DNA from: Arthrobacter sp. S39
Lineage (GTDB): Bacteria; Actinomycetota; Actinomycetes; Actinomycetales; Micrococcaceae
NCBI RefSeq assembly: GCF_004320525.1
Contig: NZ_SIHX01000005.1
Coordinates: forward strand, 310,001 to 374,000
Direction of reading: 5' to 3'
DNA: 64,000 nucleotides
The position numbers and the translations under genes are program-made. Each line of letters starts with the position of its first letter. The first letter of the stretch is position 1. Under the pieces are notes generated by a model. It made no database searches and was not told the origin of the DNA. It was given only the letters and a program-made list of their open reading frames with translations. Shown here piece after piece: positions 7,875 through 15,739 of this stretch.

Positions 7875-8741
7875 ATGTCAGTTGCATCCGGATACGTCCA
7901 CATCTCTGTCCGTAACGCCAGCAAGGCCGCCCAGCCCTCCGGCCTCCGCCAGGGTTTCGGCGCCCGCCCGGCGTTCGCTCCTGCCGCACCCGGCACCAGC
8001 TTCCCTGCCCCCGGGTATGCCCCCCAAGGCTACAACCCCAACTCCTACGGCCAGCTCCGCGCTGTCCAGCCCGCCGACGCGGCGCCGGTCACGGCGCCCA
8101 CTCCGGTGGTGGCGGGCCCGAACACCGTCCGCCCGGTGGCCAATGACAATGTTGCCCGCGGCTTCGTCCTCTACATGGGCATCGACGAGGAAACCGCAGC
8201 TGCGGCCGGGACCTCCATCGCCAAGCTCGCCCAGGAAATCCGCGCCTACGCCCAGTCCCTGGTGACCGGAGCTGAAAGCTACGCGGCAGTGGCCGTGGCC
8301 CCGGCCAGTACCCCCGGTTCCGCGCTCGACGTCGTCCGTTCCACCTTCGGTGACCCCACGGTGAACGCACGCCAGCGCACCGAAACCGCACGCCAGCAGC
8401 AGGCCCAGGATCCGCGCCCGTCCGGCGTGCTGATCGACCTCGCCCGCCGCGAAGTCCACCTGGACGGCGAATCCCTGAACCTGACCTTCAAGGAGTTCGA
8501 ACTCCTGAACTACCTCGTCGAGAACGGCACCCGCACCGTGGGCCGCGACGAACTGCTCGAAGGCCTGTGGCGCAACGCCGAGGAAGTCCCCAACGAGCGG
8601 ACCATCGACGTCCACATCCGCCGCCTCCGCTCCAAGCTGGGACGCCTCGCCAACACCGTGCGCACCGTCCGCGGCCAGGGCTACCGCTTCTACGAGCACC
8701 CGGAAGTTGTTGTCTGGGCCGCTCCGGAATACTCGATCTAG
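7875..8741 (+). CDS. Receiver-less OmpR-type winged-helix DNA-binding protein
   Basis: A 288-residue protein with the DNA-binding half of an OmpR regulator but no receiver domain. Residues 1-95 are low-complexity (Ala, Pro, Gly, Tyr). A short conserved-looking helical block follows (GFVLYMGIDEET ... SIAKLAQEIRAYAQSLV, about 95-135). A linker leads to the winged helix from about 186, with LTFKEFELLNYLVENG, DELLEGLWRN, RTIDVHIRRLRSKLG and VRTVRGQGYRFY. ATG 7875 has GAGGT nine bases upstream. It cannot be phosphorylated in the normal way, so it may act constitutively or be controlled through the middle block. Its targets are unknown. Confidence 0.85.
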   Translation: MSVASGYVHISVRNASKAAQPSGLRQGFGARPAFAPAAPGTSFPAPGYAPQGYNPNSYGQLRAVQPADAAPVTAPTPVVAGPNTVRPVANDNVARGFVLYMGIDEETAAAAGTSIAKLAQEIRAYAQSLVTGAESYAAVAVAPASTPGSALDVVRSTFGDPTVNARQRTETARQQQAQDPRPSGVLIDLARREVHLDGESLNLTFKEFELLNYLVENGTRTVGRDELLEGLWRNAEEVPNERTIDVHIRRLRSKLGRLANTVRTVRGQGYRFYEHPEVVVWAAPEYSI

Positions 8742-9049
8742 CCAAACTTCAGCACCGCCAAATGGCGGCACGATCCCTCTGCGCCTGCGCTCGTACCTCA
8801 CGCAACAACGGCGCTTTCGGGATGTGCCGCCTTTTTGCGTTCAGTCCGGCTCGTGAGCATTGGCCTCCGCGCTGAAGTGGGACGCCTGCGGTGTCACGGG
8901 GAGCATGCTTTTGCCTTCCCCTGCGCAGGCCGGGCCTGGCATTGCGGGTGTCCGGGCCTTTGGTGCCGCCGAAACCGTGCTCTGCGTGACGCGTTCGCTG
9001 ATGTTCGACGGCGGAGCGGCCTACCTGCGTGGGCGCTAGGCTTGGGGGC
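8742..9049. other. 308-bp intergenic region with alternative hairpins and no gene
   Basis: No gene seen. Just after the stop at 8741, CCGCC (8755-8759) can pair with GGCGG (8764-8768). The overlapping GGCGGCAC (8764-8771) can instead pair with GTGCCGCC (8824-8831), which is followed by TTTTT. Either may end the upstream transcript. Nothing recognisable lies between 8840 and the start of the next gene at 9050. Confidence 0.45.
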
Positions 9050-9577
9050 ATGAGTGACCACCACATCAAACGCCTGGTGATTATGCGCCATTCCAAGGCT
9101 GACTGGCCGGGCGGGGTTGCCGATCACGAACGGCCGCTGGAGGAACGCGGGCACCGCGAGGCACCGCTGGCGGGTAAGTGGCTCCTCAAGCACGGCATCG
9201 TCCCCGACTTCATCCTGTGTTCCAGCGCCCTCAGGACGCGCCAGACCTGCACGTGGGTGTGTTCCGAACTGGGGGACAAGGCCCCGACGCCGAAGCTCGA
9301 GGATGGCCTGTACGCCGCCTCTGCGCTGCGCATGCTCACAGTGGTCAACCATGTGCCGGACACCGTTACCACGCTGATGCTCATCTCGCACATGCCCGGG
9401 GTCCAGGACCTCGCCATGCACCTGGCCTCGCGGGACTCCGACCACGATGCCTACATGGACGCAGCCACCAGGTATCCCACCAGTGCGCTCACCGTCCTGG
9501 AAACCGAAAAATCCTGGGCGGAACTCGACGGGCAGGACGCCCGGATCACCAGGTTCAAGGTTCCCCGCGCCCACTGA
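9050..9577 (+). CDS. SixA-like phosphohistidine phosphatase (histidine phosphatase superfamily)
   Basis: A 175-residue histidine phosphatase. The catalytic RHG-type motif reads LVIMRHSKADWPG, with R13-H14, followed by DHERPLEERGHREA; the second histidine lies in LMLISHMPGVQDLA. This spacing and the short length match SixA, which removes phosphate from phosphohistidine on phosphotransfer proteins, but other substrates are possible. ATG 9050 with the G-run TTGGGGGC just upstream is preferred to the GTG 21 bases earlier. The last 23 bp overlap the convergent LysR gene. Confidence 0.85.
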   Translation: MSDHHIKRLVIMRHSKADWPGGVADHERPLEERGHREAPLAGKWLLKHGIVPDFILCSSALRTRQTCTWVCSELGDKAPTPKLEDGLYAASALRMLTVVNHVPDTVTTLMLISHMPGVQDLAMHLASRDSDHDAYMDAATRYPTSALTVLETEKSWAELDGQDARITRFKVPRAH

Positions 9578-10463
9578 CCTCACGCAGCAGCCCGGCCACG
9601 TATTGGATGCCCGGACTCGCCGTCATGGTCCGGCGGTAAACCATCCCCACCTGCCTGATCTGTGCGGGGTTAACCACGGGCACAGTGACCACGTCCTGGG
9701 GCAGTGCGGGCCGGCCGAGCCGGGGGACCAGCGCCACCACGGCTCCCTGCTCCACCAGGGCAATGTGAGTTGCGAAGTCGGGATCGTAGACCCGGATGTC
9801 CGGGACCCGGCCAAGATCGGCGAAAATCCGCAGCAGTGCCTCGTTGCAGATGGCTCCGTGCGGCGTACTGATCCACCGTTCGTCCACCAGGTCCGCCGGT
9901 TCCACTTGGCTGCGTCCAGCCAAAGGATGGCTGGCGTGCACCAGCAGGTCCGCAATGTCCTCGCACAACCACTCGAGCGTCATATGCTCCGGAATCACCA
10001 GCGGGACGGAGTTCCAGTTGTGCACCACCCCCAGGTCCGCTTCACCGTTGGCTACCCGCGCCACGGCTTCCCGCGGATCCTCGGCCAGCACGCTGACCTC
10101 AAGGTCCGCTCCGGATGAAGCCAGCCGTCCGAGCAGTGGCCCCACGAGGCCCCGGCAGGCCGTGGAAAAGGAAACAATCTTCAGGTGCCCGGTCGGTTTG
10201 GCCGGATCCGCCAGCAGCGTGGATTCCAGTTCCTCGAGCTCCGACAGGATGCGCCGGCCGTAGGCCGCCAGGGTCAGTCCCCGCTCAGTCAGCAGCACTC
10301 CGCGGCCGCGGCGTTCCAGTACCGCGAATCCGGTCTGCTTTTCCAGCTTCTTGATCTGCTGCGAGACTGCGGAGGGGCTGAAGCCCATGATCTCGGACGC
10401 GGCGATGACGGATCCGTGCTGTTCAATGGCCGCCAGGGCCCGGAGTGAGCCGATCTCAATCAT
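9555..10463 (-). CDS. LysR-family transcriptional regulator
   Basis: A 302-residue regulator. The N-terminal helix-turn-helix reads LRALAAIEQHGSVIAASEIMGFSPSAVSQQIKKLEKQ (about residues 6-43), and a two-lobed periplasmic-binding-like effector domain occupies the rest. ATG 10463 puts the HTH at the usual distance from the N-terminus; an in-frame ATG at 10478 would add five residues. It is divergent from the EamA exporter, with 72 bp between the starts and two inverted repeats in that gap, the usual arrangement for a LysR protein controlling its neighbour and itself. The ligand is unknown; an amino acid is a reasonable guess. Confidence 0.92.
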   Translation of the reverse strand: MIEIGSLRALAAIEQHGSVIAASEIMGFSPSAVSQQIKKLEKQTGFAVLERRGRGVLLTERGLTLAAYGRRILSELEELESTLLADPAKPTGHLKIVSFSTACRGLVGPLLGRLASSGADLEVSVLAEDPREAVARVANGEADLGVVHNWNSVPLVIPEHMTLEWLCEDIADLLVHASHPLAGRSQVEPADLVDERWISTPHGAICNEALLRIFADLGRVPDIRVYDPDFATHIALVEQGAVVALVPRLGRPALPQDVVTVPVVNPAQIRQVGMVYRRTMTASPGIQYVAGLLREVSGRGEP

Positions 10464-10510
10464 GAAGCAAATGTACATGATGATGCGTTGAATTCAACGC
10501 TGGTGCTTCA
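10463..10510. promoter_or_regulatory. Nested inverted repeats between LysR and EamA genes (probable LysR operator)
   Basis: GCGTTGAATTCAACGC at 10485-10500 is a perfect 16-bp palindrome. It is nested inside a second pair, TGAAGCA (10463-10469) and TGCTTCA (10504-10510). Both lie in the divergent promoter gap, where LysR proteins normally bind. Confidence 0.65.
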
Positions 10511-10535
10511 TTGGCAGTTCTGCCAGAGTGGGACC

Positions 10536-11540
10536 GTGAACCTCCGCCACTCCCTCCTTGCCGCCCTGGTCGCCGTCCTTTGGGGCCTGAACTTCGTAGC
10601 CATCGACTTCGGCCTGCATGCCAACGGCCGCGAGGTTCCCCCGCTGCTGTTTGTGGCCATGCGGTTCGTCCTGGTGGTGTTTCCCTGGATCTTTTTCATC
10701 CGGAAACCGGACATCAGCTGGAAGGCGATCATCGGCGTCGGGCTCTTTATGAGCGCAGGCCAGTTCGGCCTCCTGTACCTGGCCATGGCTCTCGGCATGC
10801 CGGCAGGCCTGGCCTCCCTCGTCCTCCAGGCGCAGGTGCTGCTCACCGTGCTCCTGGCCGCCGGGTTCCTGGGGGAGCGGCCCAGCCGCCGCCAGCTGGC
10901 CGGCGTGGTCCTCGGCGTCGCGGGACTGGCCGTGGTGGCTGTGGGCCGCAGCGCTGTGGCCCCGCTGCTGCCGCTCATCATCGTTCTTGGAGCTGCGCTG
11001 TCCTGGGCTGCCGGCAATGTCATCGCCCGCCAGGCCAAAGCCGCCTCAGGGCTGGGGCTGGTGGTCTGGTCCGGGGCAGTGGTGCCATTGCCCCTTGCCG
11101 CCCTGTCGTTGCTGGTGGACGGTCCGGACGCCGTGCTTGGCACGCTGGCCGACCTGCAGCCTGCCACGATCCTCAGCGCGCTGTACACCGCCATCTTCGC
11201 GTCGCTGGTGGGGTACGGAATCTGGAACCGGCTGCTGGCCAGCTACCCGTCGTCGGCCGTGGTTCCGTTCACCCTGCTGGTGCCCGTCGTGGGGATGAGT
11301 GCTGCCTGGCTGGCGCTCGGGGAGGTGCCAACCCCTGCCGAGCTGGCTGGCGGGCTCCTTCTCCTGGGCGGGGTGGCGACGGCGGTCCTCACCGTCAGGG
11401 CCACGCCGCGTCAGCGCCGGGACGCTGTCCTGGTGCCCGGTTTGGGTGCCGGCTTGCGGACCGCGGACTCGGACGACGGCGGCCGCTTGGCTGCAGTGGC
11501 AGGCAGCCGGGCAGGTGCGCGGGAACCGGATGCGCCCTGA
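10536..11540 (+). CDS. EamA/DMT-family transporter (probable metabolite exporter)
   Basis: A ten-helix drug/metabolite transporter with two EamA repeats: residues about 5-135 (LLAALVAVLWGLNFVAIDFG to LGVAGLAVVAVG) and 145-285 (ALSWAAGNVIARQAK to LLLLGGVATAVLTV). Members export amino acids or related metabolites through the cytoplasmic membrane. GTG 10536 places the first helix at the N-terminus; the earlier ATG in the same frame would add 16 polar residues. The last 45 or so residues (after TVRATPRQRRD) form a non-membrane tail encoded opposite the 3' end of the gene at 11411, so the tail may be recently acquired. Probably controlled by the divergent LysR protein. Confidence 0.9.
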   Translation: MNLRHSLLAALVAVLWGLNFVAIDFGLHANGREVPPLLFVAMRFVLVVFPWIFFIRKPDISWKAIIGVGLFMSAGQFGLLYLAMALGMPAGLASLVLQAQVLLTVLLAAGFLGERPSRRQLAGVVLGVAGLAVVAVGRSAVAPLLPLIIVLGAALSWAAGNVIARQAKAASGLGLVVWSGAVVPLPLAALSLLVDGPDAVLGTLADLQPATILSALYTAIFASLVGYGIWNRLLASYPSSAVVPFTLLVPVVGMSAAWLALGEVPTPAELAGGLLLLGGVATAVLTVRATPRQRRDAVLVPGLGAGLRTADSDDGGRLAAVAGSRAGAREPDAP

Positions 11541-12148
11541 CCGGAAGCGCCCTGACCGGCAGCCCGCGCGGCGGGTGTTCGCTGGGTGGCAGCGCGTTGC
11601 GCAGCTGCACGTTGCTGGGCTGTGCCCCCAGCCGCGGTGCGCCCGGTAGCTGTGCCCCTGGCGGCTGTGCCCCTGGCGGCCGGCCGGCGGGCAGGGGACG
11701 AGGGCGGGCGTTTGGCCGCGGGTCTGCGCCGCACCGGCCCCAGACGCCGGCCTGAGGGCCACACCGCGCCCAGGAACAGGACCACCAGCGTGGCCACGGC
11801 GGATGCTGCGGCCCAGTAGAAGTAGTTGTCCGGATCCCCGGTGGGGAGCGGTGTCCCCAGGAACGAGGACTGGTTGGCAAAGGCCAGCTCCCAGGTGCTG
11901 AGGAAGGCCAGGGAGAAGGCGATCGTGAGGCTGGTTCCCGCCCCGGTGGCCAGCAGTGCCAGGCGGCGTCCCCGGACGAGGACCTCCGCAACCGCCGAGA
12001 CGTAGGCCAGGGCAAGGAGCCCAAGGAAGGTGACCATCACGGCCTCTTCGAGGGTGATGGCGGTCAGCACGAGCATGCCCAGTGCGGCGACGGCCGCTAT
12101 CACGGCAAACTTCCCGCTGTTACCCATGTGGCGCATGGGATCAATCAT
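11411..12148 (-). CDS. Small membrane protein with Ala/Arg/Pro-rich cytoplasmic tail (hypothetical)
   Basis: Not recognised as a named family. Of 245 residues the first 140 hold four hydrophobic segments (about 14-34, 38-58, 66-90 and 110-128). The remaining 105 are a repetitive tail made of Ala, Arg, Pro, Gly and Thr (blocks such as RGTAARGTATGRTAAGG). The tail is strongly basic and probably disordered. The start lies 14 bp after the TetR stop, so it may be the last gene of the YhgE operon; ATG 12136 or 12127 are alternative starts. Its 3' 130 bp overlap the EamA gene head to head. Confidence 0.65.
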   Translation of the reverse strand: MIDPMRHMGNSGKFAVIAAVAALGMLVLTAITLEEAVMVTFLGLLALAYVSAVAEVLVRGRRLALLATGAGTSLTIAFSLAFLSTWELAFANQSSFLGTPLPTGDPDNYFYWAAASAVATLVVLFLGAVWPSGRRLGPVRRRPAAKRPPSSPARRPAARGTAARGTATGRTAAGGTAQQRAAAQRAATQRTPAARAAGQGASGQGASGSRAPARLPATAAKRPPSSESAVRKPAPKPGTRTASRR

Positions 12149-12162
12149 CCCCGAGGCCGGCG

Positions 12163-12876
12163 CTACTTCACCACGTAGCCGCGCATGATTGCCATGATTG
12201 CTGCAACGCTTTGGTCACGGGTGCGTTCGGGGTTGTAGGTCTGCCGGTCCAGCCCCACCACGAAGCACGCGCCAAAGATGGCAGTCTCAAGGCTGCCCCG
12301 GGAGATGGACCGGTCCACCGGGTAGACGGCAGCAACTGATTCGATGGCACCGCCGATCACTGCCAGCAGTTCGGCCCGGAGGACGGCGAACGTGTCGCGC
12401 CACTCGCTGGGCGTGCGCCAGTTTTCGCTGACCCACAGCCGGGCGAAGGACGGGTATTCGGCCATGAAGTCCATGGCCTGGCCGATCATCTGCTCCATCG
12501 CCAGGAGCGGATCAGTGGCCGGAGGCCCAGATGCGCCCGATAGTGCGTCAGCAGCCCCGCCAGCGCTCATCAGGCGTGCTTTCAGGATGTCCACGCCGTG
12601 CCGCAGCAGCTGCGCGATCAGGTCCGATTTGCTCCCGAAGTTGTAATAAACCGTGCCCTTGGAGACGCCGGCCGCGGCGGCGATCTCATCCACGGTGACC
12701 CCGGCGGCCCCGCGCTCGCCGATCAGCTCCATGGAGGCGTCAAAGAGCTTCTGCCGGGTGGCGTTGGTCCGCGCCGGCCGGAGCTTCTTCTCGGCAGTAC
12801 CATGGCCTCCAGGAGCGTGGCCGGAAGGACCGCGCCGGGCCGGACCGTGCGCCGGAACCTCCACGGACTGGCTCAT
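12163..12876 (-). CDS. TetR-family transcriptional repressor
   Basis: A 237-residue TetR regulator with a 35-residue Gly/Pro-rich N-terminal extension. The HTH follows: RQKLFDASMELIGERG, VTVDEIAAAAGVSKGTVYYNFGSKSDLIAQLL (about 41-90). The rest is a helical ligand-binding domain. Its start overlaps the YhgE stop by 4 bp (ATGA), so it is translated from the exporter mRNA. A dyad fitting a TetR operator sits in the spacer of the operon promoter at 15692-15720, which implies autorepression relieved by an unknown ligand. Confidence 0.92.
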   Translation of the reverse strand: MSQSVEVPAHGPARRGPSGHAPGGHGTAEKKLRPARTNATRQKLFDASMELIGERGAAGVTVDEIAAAAGVSKGTVYYNFGSKSDLIAQLLRHGVDILKARLMSAGGAADALSGASGPPATDPLLAMEQMIGQAMDFMAEYPSFARLWVSENWRTPSEWRDTFAVLRAELLAVIGGAIESVAAVYPVDRSISRGSLETAIFGACFVVGLDRQTYNPERTRDQSVAAIMAIMRGYVVK

Positions 12877-14909
12877 ACCGCGATCTCGGGCTTCAGTGTT
12901 TTGAGCGTCCAGTATTTGCGCTTCCGGACCGCCAGCGTGGACATTACCGTGCCCAGCACGGTGTAACCCAGCAGGCCAAGGACAGTGGGCACGATCATGG
13001 ACAGGTCTGCGCCATAAATCAGGTGCCGCATGCCGGTCACCACGTAGCCCATGGGCAGGACCTCATGCACCACGTGGAGGGGCTCGGGAGTGGTCTGCCA
13101 CGGGAAGGTGCCGCCGGAGGAGACGAGCTGCAGGACCAGCAGGATCAGCACCACCAGTTTCCCGGGGGATCCCAGCAGGGCAACCACGCCCTGGATGATC
13201 GCACTGAAGGCCATCGCCGCGGCCAGCATGAACAGCCACATCAGCACAGGGTGCGCAGGGTTCAGTCCCAGCCCCAGGTTCACCACCAGGGTCAGCAGCG
13301 TAGCCTGCACCACGGATACGGCCAGGAACGGCAGCCAGCCTCCGACGGCGATCTTCCACGCCGGGGCGTTCGACGCCAGGGCGCGCTGCGTGATGGGGCG
13401 CATGGCCTGGATGAGCATAAAGATGCCGATCCACAGGGCCAGTGTCAGGAAGAACGGCGCCAGTCCCGCACCGTAGGAGTCAGCCTTGGCCTGGGACACG
13501 TTGGTCACCGCCACGGGGTCGGCAATAACCTCGGAGAGGCTGCTCTTCTGCTGGTCGTCGGGATTGGGCACCTGGCCCGCGCCCTTCGAGATTTCGTCAG
13601 CCAGGGTCCGGGAGCCGTCCGCCGCGGTGACCGCGCCTGCCTCGAGCTGCCCCACGCCGGCGTCGAGCGCCTGCGCGCCTGAGGAGAGCCGGCCGGCCCC
13701 GTCAAGTGCCGACTGCTGGCCCGTGGCGAGCGTGGCCGCCCCGGTGTGGAGCTGGTCGGCGCCCCCCGAGGCCTGCGCCACGGCGTCCCTCAGGGCAGGG
13801 GTGCCTGCGGCGAGCTGGGCAGCGCCCACACTGACGGCTTCGGAGCCAGCGGCCAGCTGCTGGATCTGTGCGGCGTCGGTCTGGATCCTGGTCTTTGCCG
13901 CAGCCACCGGGCTGGAGGCTGCCACGGCGTCGAAGTCGGCCAGGATGCTGTCAGCCTGCTCCTGGGTCAGAACTCCGGAGGCGATCAGGCGGCTGTTGGA
14001 TTCGACCACCCGGGTCCGGAGCCCCTGGTCGGCGGCGTCGAGCTGGGCCACCATGTCCTGGACCCTGGCGTTCAGCTGGGCGTTCCCGGCGGCCACTTGG
14101 GCGGCGCCGTTCGCCAGGGTCTGCGAGTCGGTGGGCAGGGTGGCGGTCTTGTCCTTTAGCAGGGACAGCCCGCTGCTCAGCTGGCCGGCGCCGTCGGTGA
14201 GCTGGTTGGCGCCGTCGCGCAGTTTCACCTGCCCCGCGTACAGCTCACCGGCCCCGTTGCTCAGCTCCGTGGTGCCCGTGTGGAGGGTCACGGTCCCGTC
14301 GCGAAGAGTGGCGACGCCGTCGGCCAGCTGACCGGCGCCATCCGCGGCCTTGAGCATTTGCGAATGGATGGTGCCGAAGCCTGTCAGGAGCTGGTTGGCG
14401 GTTTCCTCGCCCACTTCCTTGGCCACCGTGGTGTGGACGGAGGTGGTCAGTTTGTCCACGATGGTGCTCAGCAGGTAGTTGTTGGCGTCGTTGGTGGTGA
14501 CATTCAGCATGGCCTGGCTGGCCGAGTCAAAGCTGCCGGGAGACACCAGGTTCGCGGAGAAATCCTTGGGGATTTTTAGGGCGAAGGCGTACTTTCCGTC
14601 GCTGACACCTTGGTCTGCTTCCTCTGCCGTGGGGACGGTCTGCCAGTTGAAGACGTTGCCCTCCACCAGGCTGTCTCCCACCTTGGTCCCGGCCTGCAGC
14701 GCGGATCCGTCGCTGGACGTGGCGCCGGCGTCCTCCACCACCAAGGCGGCGTCGATCCGGTCCAGGTTGCCGTACGGATCCCAGTTGGCGTAGAGGTACA
14801 CGGCGCCGTAAAGCAGCGGCACCATAACCAGTGCCAGGATAGTCAGCTTGGGCAGGAGCCCGCCGGTCATCCGCTTGAGTTCGGAGCGGGCCAGCCGCAG
14901 CACAGTCAC
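12873..14909 (-). CDS. YhgE/Pip-family membrane protein (ABC-2-like exporter permease)
   Basis: A 678-residue protein with the YhgE/Pip plan. There is one N-terminal membrane helix (about 20-41), then a large extracytoplasmic region with many copies of an L-x2-G-A-x2-L heptad-like motif (LADGVATLRDGTVTL, LSNGAGELYAGQVKL and similar, about 190-460). The C-terminal block of five or six helices from about 490 resembles ABC-2 permeases. Family members are linked to export of proteins or hydrophobic molecules and to phage reception. It overlaps both neighbours by 4 bp and probably works with the degenerate ATPase upstream. Confidence 0.88.
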   Translation of the reverse strand: MTVLRLARSELKRMTGGLLPKLTILALVMVPLLYGAVYLYANWDPYGNLDRIDAALVVEDAGATSSDGSALQAGTKVGDSLVEGNVFNWQTVPTAEEADQGVSDGKYAFALKIPKDFSANLVSPGSFDSASQAMLNVTTNDANNYLLSTIVDKLTTSVHTTVAKEVGEETANQLLTGFGTIHSQMLKAADGAGQLADGVATLRDGTVTLHTGTTELSNGAGELYAGQVKLRDGANQLTDGAGQLSSGLSLLKDKTATLPTDSQTLANGAAQVAAGNAQLNARVQDMVAQLDAADQGLRTRVVESNSRLIASGVLTQEQADSILADFDAVAASSPVAAAKTRIQTDAAQIQQLAAGSEAVSVGAAQLAAGTPALRDAVAQASGGADQLHTGAATLATGQQSALDGAGRLSSGAQALDAGVGQLEAGAVTAADGSRTLADEISKGAGQVPNPDDQQKSSLSEVIADPVAVTNVSQAKADSYGAGLAPFFLTLALWIGIFMLIQAMRPITQRALASNAPAWKIAVGGWLPFLAVSVVQATLLTLVVNLGLGLNPAHPVLMWLFMLAAAMAFSAIIQGVVALLGSPGKLVVLILLVLQLVSSGGTFPWQTTPEPLHVVHEVLPMGYVVTGMRHLIYGADLSMIVPTVLGLLGYTVLGTVMSTLAVRKRKYWTLKTLKPEIAV

Positions 14910-15658
14910 TTGGCGTCCTCTGTTTCGCGTAGGAGGTCTCTGTCATCCGCTTCCGCAGGCCCGACGTCGTCCGCCTGGGTGTCGGGCCGCCCGGCATCCC
15001 GCACATTGGAGTCGCCGCCGTCGGCTTCGGTGGTCGCTGCAGCGTTGCCGACAGCTGCCGCGGGTCCCGTCCACCCGGTCGGGATGGCAGCCACGGTGGC
15101 GACGACGGCGAGCGGCCGGCCGCCGTCGGACGCCAACTGCTCAAGGCGGGGCAGCCATTCGGAGGTGTCGGCAGTGTGCCGGTCCGGGGAATCGAGCACC
15201 AGGAGGTCGGTGTGCGGGTTGGCGAGGGCCAGGGCGGTGAGCAGTTCGATGCGCTTGTCCGGCGCCAGCTGTTCGGTCCACAGGTCCGCGATGTCCTCGA
15301 AGCTGTTGACCTTGAGCCACGGCGTGCTGAGCAGGGCGCCACGGTAGCGGCGCGGGATCAGCGCCAGGTCCTCGGTGACAAGGTCGCGGACGCTCAGGTG
15401 CTGCTCAGGTTCATTAACGCCGGGGGAGTCAACCAGGGCGCTGGCCAGCCGGCGGCGCTTGATCCCGGCGTCCCCGTCCCAGCTGATGCTTCCCTCCGTG
15501 GGCTTCATCCGGCCGCTCAGCGTCAGGGCCAGGGCTGTCCGATGGTCCTGGCGGTCAGCTGAGACCAGGAGCAACTCACCCCTGCCGGCCTGCAGTGAGG
15601 TGGGCGGGAGCAGATCGTCCCGCCGTCCTTTTGCATGGAGGTGGTGTACGGAGAGCAA
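14906..15658 (-). CDS. Degenerate ABC-type ATPase-like partner of YhgE/Pip protein
   Basis: A 250-residue protein whose layout follows an ABC ATPase: an initial strand LSVHHLHAKG, GELLLVSADRQDHRT in the Walker A position, LSGRMKPTEGSISWDG, LTALALANPHTDLLVLDSPDR in the Walker B position, and a switch-like LAVVATVAAIP. The nucleotide-binding residues are gone: the P-loop GxxGxGKST is replaced by SADRQDHRT (33-41), the LSGGQ signature by LAPDK, and the catalytic Glu after Walker B by Ser. The last 50 residues are acidic. It starts with TTG 15658 (GAAAGG six bases upstream) and is the first gene of the TetR-controlled operon. It may be a non-hydrolysing scaffold or sensor. Confidence 0.75.
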   Translation of the reverse strand: MLSVHHLHAKGRRDDLLPPTSLQAGRGELLLVSADRQDHRTALALTLSGRMKPTEGSISWDGDAGIKRRRLASALVDSPGVNEPEQHLSVRDLVTEDLALIPRRYRGALLSTPWLKVNSFEDIADLWTEQLAPDKRIELLTALALANPHTDLLVLDSPDRHTADTSEWLPRLEQLASDGGRPLAVVATVAAIPTGWTGPAAAVGNAAATTEADGGDSNVRDAGRPDTQADDVGPAEADDRDLLRETEDAK

Positions 15659-15691
15659 AGATGGCCTTTCGCAGGGAAATGGTCTGCCGCC

Positions 15692-15720
15692 AGTCTAACC
15701 GAACTGACTGGTCAGTTCAA
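15692..15720 (-). promoter_or_regulatory. Promoter of the YhgE operon with embedded TetR operator
   Basis: On the minus strand TTGAAC (15715-15720) and TAGACT (15692-15697) are separated by exactly 17 bp, a good sigma-70-type promoter. The dyad GAACTGAC-TG-GTCAGTTC (15701-15718, 8-bp perfect arms) overlaps the -35 box and spacer. A TetR protein bound here would block RNA polymerase. The TetR gene is third in the operon. Confidence 0.7.
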
Positions 15721-15739
15721 ATAAAGTCGGCCCGGGTGC

